Shown piece by piece: positions 55,204 to 64,000 of a stretch of 64,000 nucleotides of DNA. The DNA comes from Pseudomonadales bacterium (GTDB lineage: Bacteria > Pseudomonadota > Gammaproteobacteria > Pseudomonadales > UBA5518): the NCBI GenBank assembly GCA_022072145.1, contig JAJVIG010000022.1:1-64000 (forward strand), read 5' to 3'. Within the stretch, counting starts at the first letter, position 1; every line of letters begins with the position of its first letter. Below the pieces are notes generated by a model. The model saw only the letters and a list, made by a program, of their open reading frames with translations, did not search any database and had not been told where the DNA came from. A program made the position numbers and the translations under genes.

Positions 55204-56679
55204 ATGGACCGCGGAACACACGGGCGACTGGGGCGACGTGCGGCACGGTTGGCCGCGACGGTGCTGATGCCGGCGCTGGCGCTGGTGTCGTGCGCCGGGG
55301 AACCGCGCCGCGATGCGGCGGCTCGCGGTCCCGAGGCGCTGTATGCCGGGCTCGAGGCGACGCTGGCAGGCTACCGCGAGGGATTGCAGCGCCTGCGCGA
55401 AGGCGATGTCGACGGTGGGCGCGAGCGCATGGAGCGCGCCAGCGCCGCACTGGCCGCGGGCGGCAACGCCTGCGTGAGCACGCCCGGCTGCGAACCGCAG
55501 CGCTTCATGGCGGCCTACGGCAACCTGCTGTCGCTGCGCAGTTCGGTGCTGACCGGCGACGCCGAGGGCTTCGCCGGCGTGTCGCCGGGCCTGCAGGGCG
55601 AGGCGCGCATGCTGAGCGACGACGTCCCCGAAGCGGCGCGCAGCGTGAACCTGCTGCACGGGCACGACCTCGCGAAGGTGATCCGCGTCAACGGCCCGGT
55701 CAAGGCCGCGCTGCACGACTGGCTCACGTGGATGCGACCGAATCTGGTCGACGCGTGGGAGAACTACGCGTACCTGCGCCACCAGATGTGGCCGGCCTAC
55801 GAGAAGGCGGGGCTGCCCGAGGCGCTGCTGTTCGGCATCCTGGCCAAGGAGTCCGGCGGCAAGGTGCACGCGGTATCGCCCGCGGGCGCGGCCGGCCCGC
55901 TGCAGTTCATGTACCACACCGGCCTGCGTTTCGGGCTGAACAATTCCAGCGGCTTCGACACCCGCTACGACCCGGCCGCGGCGGCGCAGGCCAACGTTGC
56001 GTACCTGCAGGAGCAGTTCCGCCACCTGAACAACAATCTCGAGATGGCGCTCGCCGCGTACAACGGTGGCGAGGGCCGCATGCGCCGCCTCGCCGCGCAG
56101 TCGCGCGGGCGGAGCTTCTGGTCGGCCGGCGTCTTCACGCAGTTGCCGCGCGAGACCCGCGAGTACGTGCCGTATGTGCTCGCGGCGGCGTGGCTGTTCC
56201 TGCATCCGGAGGACTACGGGCTGGAATTCCCAAGCGTCGACGGCTCCCCCGGAGAGGTGCGTCTTGCGCAGGCGATGACGCTCGGCGAGCTGACGATCTG
56301 CCTGGGGCAGGCGGGCAGCCGCGACGGCTGGTTCCGCACACTGCGCAACCTGAACCCGCGCGTGAATCCGGAGCGGCGGCTGCCGGCCGGCGCGAGCGTG
56401 GCGCTGCCGGCGCGGCTGGTCCCGGTTTACCAGGCCCAGTGCGTGGACGGACGCATGGCCGAGCTCGCGGCACTGCTGCAGGACGCACGCCAGCCGGGCG
56501 GGGTCTCGAACGGTGGCGGGAAGCAGTACGTGGTGCGCAAGGGCGACACGCTGGCCAGCATCGCGCGCCGGCACGGTTGCGCGAGTCCGGAGGCGATCGC
56601 GCGCGCCAACAACATCCGCGCGCCGCGCTACACGATCCGTCCGTCGCAGGAGCTGCGGCTGCCCGACTGCACGGGCTGA
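55204..56679 (+). CDS. lytic transglycosylase (SLT/MltD-like) with C-terminal LysM domain
   Basis: 'LPEALLFGILAKESGGKVHAVSPAGAAGPLQFMYHTGLRFGL', 'LEMALAAYNGGEGRMRR', LysM 'YVVRKGDTLASIARRHGC'; lipobox-like 'ALVSCAG'. Confidence 0.92.
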   Translation: MDRGTHGRLGRRAARLAATVLMPALALVSCAGEPRRDAAARGPEALYAGLEATLAGYREGLQRLREGDVDGGRERMERASAALAAGGNACVSTPGCEPQRFMAAYGNLLSLRSSVLTGDAEGFAGVSPGLQGEARMLSDDVPEAARSVNLLHGHDLAKVIRVNGPVKAALHDWLTWMRPNLVDAWENYAYLRHQMWPAYEKAGLPEALLFGILAKESGGKVHAVSPAGAAGPLQFMYHTGLRFGLNNSSGFDTRYDPAAAAQANVAYLQEQFRHLNNNLEMALAAYNGGEGRMRRLAAQSRGRSFWSAGVFTQLPRETREYVPYVLAAAWLFLHPEDYGLEFPSVDGSPGEVRLAQAMTLGELTICLGQAGSRDGWFRTLRNLNPRVNPERRLPAGASVALPARLVPVYQAQCVDGRMAELAALLQDARQPGGVSNGGGKQYVVRKGDTLASIARRHGCASPEAIARANNIRAPRYTIRPSQELRLPDCTG

Positions 56680-57323
56680 TCGCCGCGGCCGGGTCCGTAG
56701 TCCGCGAAACGCGCGACCACCGCCGCCATCTGCGCGGCGTCGAGCAGCCGCGGTTCGCCGGCCGCCAGCGCGGCGACGTACTGCGCCGCCAGTTCCTCGA
56801 CCTCGATCGCCAGCGCGAGCGCCGCCTCCGGCGTGGCGCCCAGCGCGAGCTGCCCGTGGTTGGCGAGCAGGCAGGCGCGCCGCCCCTCGAGCGCGCGCAG
56901 CGCGTGCGTGGCCAGTTCCGTGCTGCCGAACAGCGCATACGGGGCGCAGCGTATCGACTCCCCGCCGGCGACCGCGACCATGTAGTGAAAGGCCGGGATT
57001 GCGCGCCCGCAGCAGGCGAGCGCGGTCGCGTGGCGCGAGTGGCAGTGCACGATCGCCAGTGCGTCGGGGTGCTCGCGGTAGATCGCCGCGTGCATCGGCC
57101 ATTCGCTGGAGGGTCGCAGGGTGCCCTCGAGCACGCGCCCCTGCAGGTCCAGCGTGACGGTGTCGGTCGCCTGCATCACCTGCGGTTCGATCCCGCTCGG
57201 CGTGATCCACATCCCCGCGGCGCAGCGCATGGAGGCGTTGCCGGCGCTGCCGCGCGACAGCCCAGCGTCCGCCGCGCGCCGCATGCAATCGAGCAGCCGT
57301 GTTCCCGCCGCAGACCGTTCCAT
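56628..57323 (-). CDS. class II aldolase/adducin family protein
   Basis: 'GLSRGSAGNASMRCAAGMWITPSGIEP', 'AIVHCHSRHATALAC', 'ACLLANHGQLALG'. Confidence 0.92.
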   Translation of the reverse strand: MERSAAGTRLLDCMRRAADAGLSRGSAGNASMRCAAGMWITPSGIEPQVMQATDTVTLDLQGRVLEGTLRPSSEWPMHAAIYREHPDALAIVHCHSRHATALACCGRAIPAFHYMVAVAGGESIRCAPYALFGSTELATHALRALEGRRACLLANHGQLALGATPEAALALAIEVEELAAQYVAALAAGEPRLLDAAQMAAVVARFADYGPGRGDQPVQSGSRSSCDGRIV

Positions 57324-57457
57324 CGTCGCGTTCCTCCGTTGCGTGCTGACCGCCCACGAGGGCGATGCTACCATCATCACGTTGCGTTCCCCGCGAGCGT
57401 GACGTCCGGATCGAACCGTTCCCGTGACAATAATCGCCACCACAAGAGAGGGAAGAC

Positions 57458-59899
57458 ATGGACATCAGGGTTCGCCATCGTTCGACAGGCATAGTGCCGG
57501 GCGCGCTGCTGGCCGCGCCGGCGCTGCTGGGTCTCGCCGTCGCCGTTCCCGCGGCGGCACAGCCGAAGGCTTCGCGCATCGACCTCGAGGAGATCATCGT
57601 CACCGCGCAGCGGCGCGAGCAGCAGTCGCTCGACGTTCCGGTCGCGGTCGGCACCTTCACCAGCCGTGACATCGTGAACACCGGCGCGCTGACGCTGCAG
57701 CAGATCGACGACTTCATCCCCGGCTTCGAGGCCGATGGCGAGACCTTCACGCAGCAGAGCTACAACGTGCGCGGGATCTCGAGCCCCAACATCTCCACCG
57801 GCGGCGATCCCTCGGTGGCGACGTTCTACGACGGGGTCTACCTGCCGCGCGCAGCGACCACGGTCGCCTTCGCCGACATGGAGCGCGTCGAGGTGCTGAT
57901 GGGGCCGCAGGGAACGCTGTTCGGGCGCAACGCGGCGGTCGGTGTGATCAGCATGGTGCCGCGCGCGCCGACCGATGTCTTCGAGGGCTTCGTGAACCTG
58001 CGGGCGGGCAACTACGACCTGCTGCGCGTGGAAGGCATGGCGAACGTGCCGCTCGGGAACGATCTCGCGGTGCGCGTCAATGCGCTGTCGAACCGCCGCG
58101 ACGGCATCGCCGACAACGTGGGCCCGTCGGCCGCGCAGGCGGGCGACCGCGACAACACGGCGCTGCGCATCGCGGCGGCGTGGCAAGCGGCGGACTCGAC
58201 GCAGGTCTATCTCGCCTGGGACGGCGACCGCTTCGACCAGTCGCCGACGATGGCGATCGGCATCAGTCCGTACGGGTACGGGCGTGACCCCTTCGCCGGC
58301 AAGTACGAGAACGACGTGCGCCACGCCGAGGAAACGCGCGACATGTACGGCATCACGGGCAAGCTGCGGCACGAGTTCGACCAGCGCTGGAGCGCGCGGG
58401 CGACGCTCGCCTACCGCGAGTGGGAGACCACCAACCGCCAGGACGAGGACGGCACCGCCGACCCGACGCGCTATTTCGACACCAACAACCGCGAGGACTC
58501 CGACATCTTCTATTCGGAGATCCAGTTCAACTTCGCCGACGAGCGCTTCGATGCCGTGTTCGGCGCCAACTATAGCCGCGAGAACACCTTCCAGAGCACC
58601 GACGCCAACGCGCTCGGCGAGTCGATCGCGCGCCTGGTCACGAACCAGCTGAACGGTGACCTGGGTCTGTCGCTCGACCACATCTGGAATCCGGCCGAGT
58701 TCGCCTCCGCGCTGAACCTGTTCGGCATTCCGGTCACGGGCGACGACATCGCCTCGACCGGCGACTTCTGGTACGACACCGTCGCCGGCGCGCTCGGCGA
58801 GCCGATGGTATTCGGCCCCTCGTTCCGTGGCCGCGAGTGGACCGAGGCGATCCAGAACGAGGGCGAGTTCACCAACCGGGGCATCTACGGCGACCTGGCA
58901 TGGCATGCGACCGGGCGGCTCGACCTGATCGGCGGGCTGCGCTACAGCGAGGACGAGAAGGAGTTCTCGTGGCTTTACCCGCCGACCAGCTTCACGGGGC
59001 TGCGCGCCGGCGTGAGCAACCAGATCTTCGTGCCCGACGCACCGTTCGTCTCGGCCTACACGACGCCGCTGGTCGCGCGCGACAGCTGGAACGAGGTGAC
59101 CGGCCGCGCGGTGGCTCAGTACGCGTTGAGCGACGATTTCATGGCCTACCTCAGCTATTCCACCGGCTACAAGTCGGGTGGCTTCGACTCGCTGCAGATC
59201 GGCACCGCGGTCGCGCCGCTGGAGCCGGAGGAGTCGGAAATGATCGAACTCGGCCTGAAGGGCGACCTGTTCACGGGCCGGCTGCGGGTGCAGTTCGCAC
59301 TGTTCGAGCTCGAGGTCGACGGTCGCCAGACCTCGGTCGAGTCGCGTCGGCCCGGTGACGCGAACGCGATCCCGACCGTGATCAACGTCGACAACCGCAA
59401 CCGCGGCTTCGAGATCACGCTCGACTGGCTGGTCACCGACACGCTGCGCCTCGGCGCGCTGACCACGGTGCGCGAGGACGAAACGAGTTCGGCGAGCTTC
59501 TACGACGCCGACGCACAACTCACCGACCTCAACGATTCGGGCGATACCGCCACGAACTACACGCTGAAGCTCGACTGGGCGCCGGTGATACCGCTCGGCG
59601 AGTTGCTGGTGCACGTGGACTACGTGTTCGCCGAGAACACGGTGGACCCGGACGATCCGAACTTCTTCCCGGAACTGCGCGGCCTGCCGCACTACCTCGA
59701 CGACTCCAAGCTGCTGAACGCGCGTGTCTCGTGGATCAGCGAGGACGCGCACTACGAGGTCGCGCTGTGGGGGCAGAACCTGCTCGATCGCGAACTGATC
59801 TCGGGGGTGCGCTCGATCACGCGCTCGGTCTTCGGCACCACCCACGTAGGCATACTCGACCCGCTCACCTGGGGCGTCGAGGCGCGCTACAGCTGGTAG
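57458..59899 (+). CDS. TonB-dependent receptor
   Basis: 813 aa; 'LEEIIVTAQRREQQSLDVPVAVGTFTSRDI', plug 'YNVRGISSPN', 'GPQGTLFGRNAAVGVISMV', terminal 'LTWGVEARYSW'. Confidence 0.96.
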   Translation: MDIRVRHRSTGIVPGALLAAPALLGLAVAVPAAAQPKASRIDLEEIIVTAQRREQQSLDVPVAVGTFTSRDIVNTGALTLQQIDDFIPGFEADGETFTQQSYNVRGISSPNISTGGDPSVATFYDGVYLPRAATTVAFADMERVEVLMGPQGTLFGRNAAVGVISMVPRAPTDVFEGFVNLRAGNYDLLRVEGMANVPLGNDLAVRVNALSNRRDGIADNVGPSAAQAGDRDNTALRIAAAWQAADSTQVYLAWDGDRFDQSPTMAIGISPYGYGRDPFAGKYENDVRHAEETRDMYGITGKLRHEFDQRWSARATLAYREWETTNRQDEDGTADPTRYFDTNNREDSDIFYSEIQFNFADERFDAVFGANYSRENTFQSTDANALGESIARLVTNQLNGDLGLSLDHIWNPAEFASALNLFGIPVTGDDIASTGDFWYDTVAGALGEPMVFGPSFRGREWTEAIQNEGEFTNRGIYGDLAWHATGRLDLIGGLRYSEDEKEFSWLYPPTSFTGLRAGVSNQIFVPDAPFVSAYTTPLVARDSWNEVTGRAVAQYALSDDFMAYLSYSTGYKSGGFDSLQIGTAVAPLEPEESEMIELGLKGDLFTGRLRVQFALFELEVDGRQTSVESRRPGDANAIPTVINVDNRNRGFEITLDWLVTDTLRLGALTTVREDETSSASFYDADAQLTDLNDSGDTATNYTLKLDWAPVIPLGELLVHVDYVFAENTVDPDDPNFFPELRGLPHYLDDSKLLNARVSWISEDAHYEVALWGQNLLDRELISGVRSITRSVFGTTHVGILDPLTWGVEARYSW

Positions 59900-59906
59900 G
59901 GCGCCG

Positions 59907-61715
59907 ATGGACAGGGAGCAGAGCAGCAAGCTCTCGGCGCCGGCGCGCCGCGTGGCGCGCACCATACTGAACGGCTTCGAGTCGTACTTCGCCGAGTACC
60001 AGAACATCACGCTGGGCGCGAAGCGGCGCTTCGAGACCGCCAACTGGCGCGGGGTTCACGAGGCGAGCACCGAGCGCATCGACCTCTACAAGAGCATGGT
60101 CGGGCGGGTCGCGCGGCTGGTGCGCGAGGTTACCAGCCGCGACCTCGCGGACCTGGACCTGTGGCACGACGCGCGCGAGGCCTACGCGCAGCTGGTCGCC
60201 AGCCACGCGAACTACGAGATCGCGGAGACCTTCTTCAACAGCATCTACTGCCGCATCCACGAGCACTTTCCGATCCACGACCGCTACACCTTCGTCACCT
60301 CCTCGCAGCCGACCGATTCGCGCCCGCTGCCCGACTACAGCATCTACGTGCGCTACGACCTGCGCGACGGGCTGGTGGAACTGGTCTCGCGCGTGCTCGA
60401 CGATTTCGCCTTCACCGTGCCGTGGGAGGACAAGCGCCGCGACGTGCGCCACATCGTCGATCGCCTCGAGGGCGAGCTGCTGCCGGGGCTGGACTGCCCG
60501 CTGCGCGACCTGCGCGTCGAGATGCTCGAGTCGGTGTTCTACCGCAACAAGGCCGCCTACATCGTCGGGCGCGCCAGCCATCGTGAAGGCGTGATCCCGC
60601 TGATCCTGCCGTGCCTGAACAACGAGCGCGGCGGCATCTACGTCGATACCGTGATCCACGACCAGGACGGCGCGAGCATCGTGTTCAGCTTCACGCGCTC
60701 GTACTTCATGGTCGACGCGCCGATCCCGTCGCGCTACGTGCGTTTCCTCGGCTCGTTGATGCCGCACAAGACCTCGGCCGAGCTGTACAACTCGATCGGC
60801 TTCAACAAGCACGGCAAGACCGAGTTCTACCGCGACATCATCGGGCACATGCGCGGGAGCGACGACCTCTACGCGATCGCCCCCGGCATCCGCGGCATGG
60901 TGATGACGGTGTTCACGCTGCCGTCCTACGGCGTGGTGTTCAAGGTCATCAAGGACCGTTTCGATCCGCCGAAACAGGTCACCGAGGAGATCGTGCGCGA
61001 GAAGTACCGCTTCGTCTCGCGCGCCGATCGCGCCGGCCGCATGGCCGACACGCAGGAGTACAAGAACTTCCTGTTCTACCGCAACCGCTTCGCCCCCGAG
61101 CTGATCGAGGAACTGCTGCGGGTCGCGCCGTCGAAGGTGTGGATGGACGACAAGTGGATCATGATCCGCCACCTCTACGTCGAGCGCCGCATGGTGCCGC
61201 TGAACCTGTTCCTGCGCGACGCCGGCGACGCCGAGATCTTCGACGCGATGGACGAGTACGGCAACGCGATCAAGCAGATGGCGGCGGCGAACATCTTCCC
61301 GGGCGACATGCTGCTGAAGAACTTCGGCGTGACGCGCCACGGCCGGGTGGTGTTCTACGACTACGACGAGATCTGCGCGCTGACCGACTGCCGCTTCCGC
61401 AGGATCCCCGAACCGCGTGACGAGGCCGACGAGCTGGCGGCGGGCCCGTGGTACACGGTGGCCGAGAACGACGTGTTCCCGGAGGAGTTCCGGCTGTTCT
61501 TCTCGGGCAATCCGCGCGCCAGGGCCGCCTTCGAGGCGCAGCACGCGGACCTCTACGACTACCGCTACTGGCAACGGCTGCAGGACGCGATCGGCGCCGG
61601 CTACATCTTCGATACCTTCCCGTACCGTCGCCGCGCGCGCTTCGACCGCGGCGAGGCCGATACCGCCTTCACCTACGACATGGCGATCCGCGCCGGCGAC
61701 ATTCCCGCACCGTAG
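59907..61715 (+). CDS. aceK: isocitrate dehydrogenase kinase/phosphatase
   Basis: 602 aa; 'PGIRGMVMTVFTLPSYGVVFKVIKDRFDPPKQVT', 'NLFLRDAG', 'GNAIKQMAAANIFPGDMLLKNFGVTRHGRVVFYDYDEI'. Confidence 0.97.
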   Translation: MDREQSSKLSAPARRVARTILNGFESYFAEYQNITLGAKRRFETANWRGVHEASTERIDLYKSMVGRVARLVREVTSRDLADLDLWHDAREAYAQLVASHANYEIAETFFNSIYCRIHEHFPIHDRYTFVTSSQPTDSRPLPDYSIYVRYDLRDGLVELVSRVLDDFAFTVPWEDKRRDVRHIVDRLEGELLPGLDCPLRDLRVEMLESVFYRNKAAYIVGRASHREGVIPLILPCLNNERGGIYVDTVIHDQDGASIVFSFTRSYFMVDAPIPSRYVRFLGSLMPHKTSAELYNSIGFNKHGKTEFYRDIIGHMRGSDDLYAIAPGIRGMVMTVFTLPSYGVVFKVIKDRFDPPKQVTEEIVREKYRFVSRADRAGRMADTQEYKNFLFYRNRFAPELIEELLRVAPSKVWMDDKWIMIRHLYVERRMVPLNLFLRDAGDAEIFDAMDEYGNAIKQMAAANIFPGDMLLKNFGVTRHGRVVFYDYDEICALTDCRFRRIPEPRDEADELAAGPWYTVAENDVFPEEFRLFFSGNPRARAAFEAQHADLYDYRYWQRLQDAIGAGYIFDTFPYRRRARFDRGEADTAFTYDMAIRAGDIPAP

Positions 61716-61719
61716 GTGC

Positions 61720-63897
61720 TCAATCAGCCGCCAGCGCCTTGCGTGCGCGGCGGTGGCGGTGCAGCAGCGGTTCGGTGTAGCCGTTCGGCTGTGCGCGGCC
61801 CTCGAGCACGAGGTCGCAGGCGGCGCGGAACGCGATGCTGGTATCGAAGTCCGGCGCCATCGGGCGGTACAGCGGGTCACCGGCGTTCTGGGCGTCGACC
61901 ACCGCGGCCATGCGCTGCATCGTCGCCCGCACCTGTCCGGCGCTGCAGATCCCGTGGTGCAGCCAGTTGGCGATGTGCTGGCTCGAGATGCGCAGCGTCG
62001 CGCGGTCCTCCATCAGGCCGACATCGGCGATGTCGGGCACCTTCGAGCAACCCACGCCCTGGTCGATCCAGCGCACCACGTAGCCGAGGATGCCCTGCGC
62101 GTTGTTGTCGAGTTCCTGCTGGATGGCCGCGGCGTCGAGCGAGGCGCGCTCGCGCAGCAGCGGGATCTCCAGGATGTCCTCACGCCGCGCCGGGGTGCGT
62201 GCCGCGAGCTCGCGCTGGCGCGCGGCCACGTCGACCTGGTGGTAGTGCAGCGCGTGCAGCGTCGCGGCGGTGGGCGAGGGCACCCACGCGCAGTTCGCTC
62301 CGGCCAGCGGGTGCGCGATCTTGCTTTGCAGCATCTGCGACATCTCGTCGGGCTTGGCCCACATGCCCTTGCCGACCTGTGCGCGGCCCGTGAAGCCTGC
62401 CGCCAGTCCCACGTCGACGTTGCGGTCCTCGTAGGCGTGGATCCAGCGCTCGTTCTTCATTGCGTCCTTGCGCACCATCGCTCCGGCTTCCATGCTGGTA
62501 TGGATCTCGTCGCCGGTGCGGTCGAGGAAGCCGGTATTGATGAAGATCACGCGCGAGCGTGCCGCGCGGATGCACTCCTTGAGGTTGAGCGTGGTGCGCC
62601 GTTCCTCGTCCATGATGCCGATCTTCAGCGTGTCGCGCGCCAGGCCGAGCGCGTCCTCGATGGCGCCGAACAGCGCGCAGGCGAGCGCCACCTCGTCGGG
62701 TCCGTGCATCTTGGGTTTGACGATGTAGATGCTGCCGGCGCGCGAATTGCGCGGCCCGGAGGCGCGACGCAGGTCGTGCAGGGCGGCCAGCGTGGTCAGC
62801 ACGCCGTCGAGGATTCCCTCGGGGATCTCGGCGCCGTCGGTGTCGAGTACCGCGTCGGTGGTCATCAGGTGCCCGACGTTGCGCACCAGCATCAGGGCGC
62901 GTCCGGGCAGCGTCAGCGTGCCTCCCGCGGGCGTGGTGTACTCGCGGTCCGGATTCAGCGTGCGCCGCAGCGTGCGGCCGCCCTTCTCGAACGACTCGGC
63001 GAGATCGCCCTTCATCAGCCCCAGCCAGTTGCGGTAGACGGTGGCCTTGTCGGCGGCGTCGACCGCCGCCACCGAGTCCTCGCAGTCCTGGATCGTGGTC
63101 AGCGCGGACTCCAGCACCACGTCACGGATGCCCGCCGGATCGTCGCGCCCGATCGGGTGCGAGCGATCGATGCGGACCTCGATGTGCAGGCCGTGGTTGC
63201 GCAGCAGAACTTCCGAGGGGGCGAGCGCATCGCCGCGGAAACCCGCGCAGCGCATCGGATCGGCGAGCGTGGTGGGCGAGCCGGGGCGCTCGACGAGCAG
63301 CACGCCGTCCTGTACCCGAAAACCGCTCACCTCGCTCCACGAACCTTGCGCGAGCGGCACTGCCTGGTCCAGAAAACGCTTCGCGAAGGCGATCACACGC
63401 GCGCCGCGCAGCGGGTTGTAGGCGCCGGCGCGCGTGGCGCCGTCGTCCTCGGGAACCGCGTCGGTGCCGTAGAGCGCATCGTAGAGGCTGCCCCAGCGCG
63501 CGTTGGCGGCGTTCAGCGCGTAGCGCGCGTTCATCACCGGCACCACCAGTTGCGGGCCGGCGACGCGCGCGATCTCCTCGTCCACGCCGCTGGTGGTGAT
63601 CGTGAAGTCCTCGCCCTCGGGCAACAGGTAGCCGATGCGCTCGAGGAAGGCCTGGTATGCGGCGCGGTCGAAGTCCGGTCCCGGATGCGCGCGATGCCAG
63701 GCGTCGATCTGCGCCTGCAACTCGTCACGGCGCGCGAGCAGCGCCCGGGTGCGCGGCGCGAACTCGCGCACGATGCCGGCCAGTGCCCGCCACAGCCGAT
63801 CGGCGTCGACGCCCGTGCCGGGCAGCATCTCCTCGACCACCAGATCGTGCAGCACGCGTGCGATTCGCAGTCCGTGGCGTTCGATGCGTTCGCTCAT
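61720..63897 (-). CDS. glcB: malate synthase G
   Basis: 725 aa; '[19 protein letters not shown]', '[30 protein letters not shown]', '[25 protein letters not shown]', 'SCSKVPDI'-like '[26 protein letters not shown]'. Confidence 0.97.
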   Translation of the reverse strand: MSERIERHGLRIARVLHDLVVEEMLPGTGVDADRLWRALAGIVREFAPRTRALLARRDELQAQIDAWHRAHPGPDFDRAAYQAFLERIGYLLPEGEDFTITTSGVDEEIARVAGPQLVVPVMNARYALNAANARWGSLYDALYGTDAVPEDDGATRAGAYNPLRGARVIAFAKRFLDQAVPLAQGSWSEVSGFRVQDGVLLVERPGSPTTLADPMRCAGFRGDALAPSEVLLRNHGLHIEVRIDRSHPIGRDDPAGIRDVVLESALTTIQDCEDSVAAVDAADKATVYRNWLGLMKGDLAESFEKGGRTLRRTLNPDREYTTPAGGTLTLPGRALMLVRNVGHLMTTDAVLDTDGAEIPEGILDGVLTTLAALHDLRRASGPRNSRAGSIYIVKPKMHGPDEVALACALFGAIEDALGLARDTLKIGIMDEERRTTLNLKECIRAARSRVIFINTGFLDRTGDEIHTSMEAGAMVRKDAMKNERWIHAYEDRNVDVGLAAGFTGRAQVGKGMWAKPDEMSQMLQSKIAHPLAGANCAWVPSPTAATLHALHYHQVDVAARQRELAARTPARREDILEIPLLRERASLDAAAIQQELDNNAQGILGYVVRWIDQGVGCSKVPDIADVGLMEDRATLRISSQHIANWLHHGICSAGQVRATMQRMAAVVDAQNAGDPLYRPMAPDFDTSIAFRAACDLVLEGRAQPNGYTEPLLHRHRRARKALAAD

Positions 63898-63964
63898 GGC
63901 GGGGCTCCTGTGGGGTTCGCGAGGGCCGGATTGTAGGGAAGCGATGCCGGTGTCGCTGAGTTAT

Positions 63965-63977
63965 GGGAATGATTCCC
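63965..63977. promoter_or_regulatory. perfect palindrome GGGAAT-G-ATTCCC upstream of glcB
   Basis: 13-bp dyad ~68 bp upstream of the glcB start, adjacent to a second dyad ATTC-N7-GAAT. Confidence 0.4.
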
Positions 63978-64000
63978 GGTATTCACGACATGAATTATTG

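Noticed and set aside
57377-60043. 888-aa minus-strand ORF opposite the TonB receptor at 57458
   Set aside because: Shadow ORF; composition and lack of motifs argue against coding.

Overview
GC-rich bacterial chromosomal window, probably Gammaproteobacteria (RegB/RegA, UbiUVT, AceK, malate synthase G, PEP-CTERM proteins). I support about 54 protein-coding genes and no rRNA, tRNA or CRISPR. Main blocks: (1) an acyl-CoA dehydrogenase/thiolase/SDR catabolic cluster (1-6.1 kb); (2) two PEP-CTERM genes, each with a sigma54-like -24/-12 site and a shared upstream motif; (3) a RegB/RegA redox two-component pair followed by a TonB receptor carrying the OprC-type CxxxM...HxM copper motif; (4) an AbiEii-like nucleotidyltransferase plus a 64-aa ORF; (5) ubiUVT next to a LuxR-type regulator with a CX3CX7CX3C cluster; (6) an LpxL-like acyltransferase, MsbA-like ABC exporter and ELM1-family locus; (7) a tandem duplication of a large RTX-repeat gene that carried along a now truncated ppnP; (8) more acyl-CoA/F420-type genes, SelO, and a WS/DGAT with a histone-H1-like tail; (9) an operon of diheme cytochrome c, MauG/CCP-like protein and a beta-helix protein fused to cytochrome c; (10) TonB receptor-aceK convergent with glcB. 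The strongest unexplained signals are: a 110-bp perfectly identical block inside a diverged tandem duplication; a dispersed ~95-100 bp structured element whose arms differ between copies yet stay complementary within each copy; the shared regulatory architecture of the two PEP-CTERM genes; and the beta-helix/cytochrome operon. All calls come from reading the sequence and ORF track; no database search was run.
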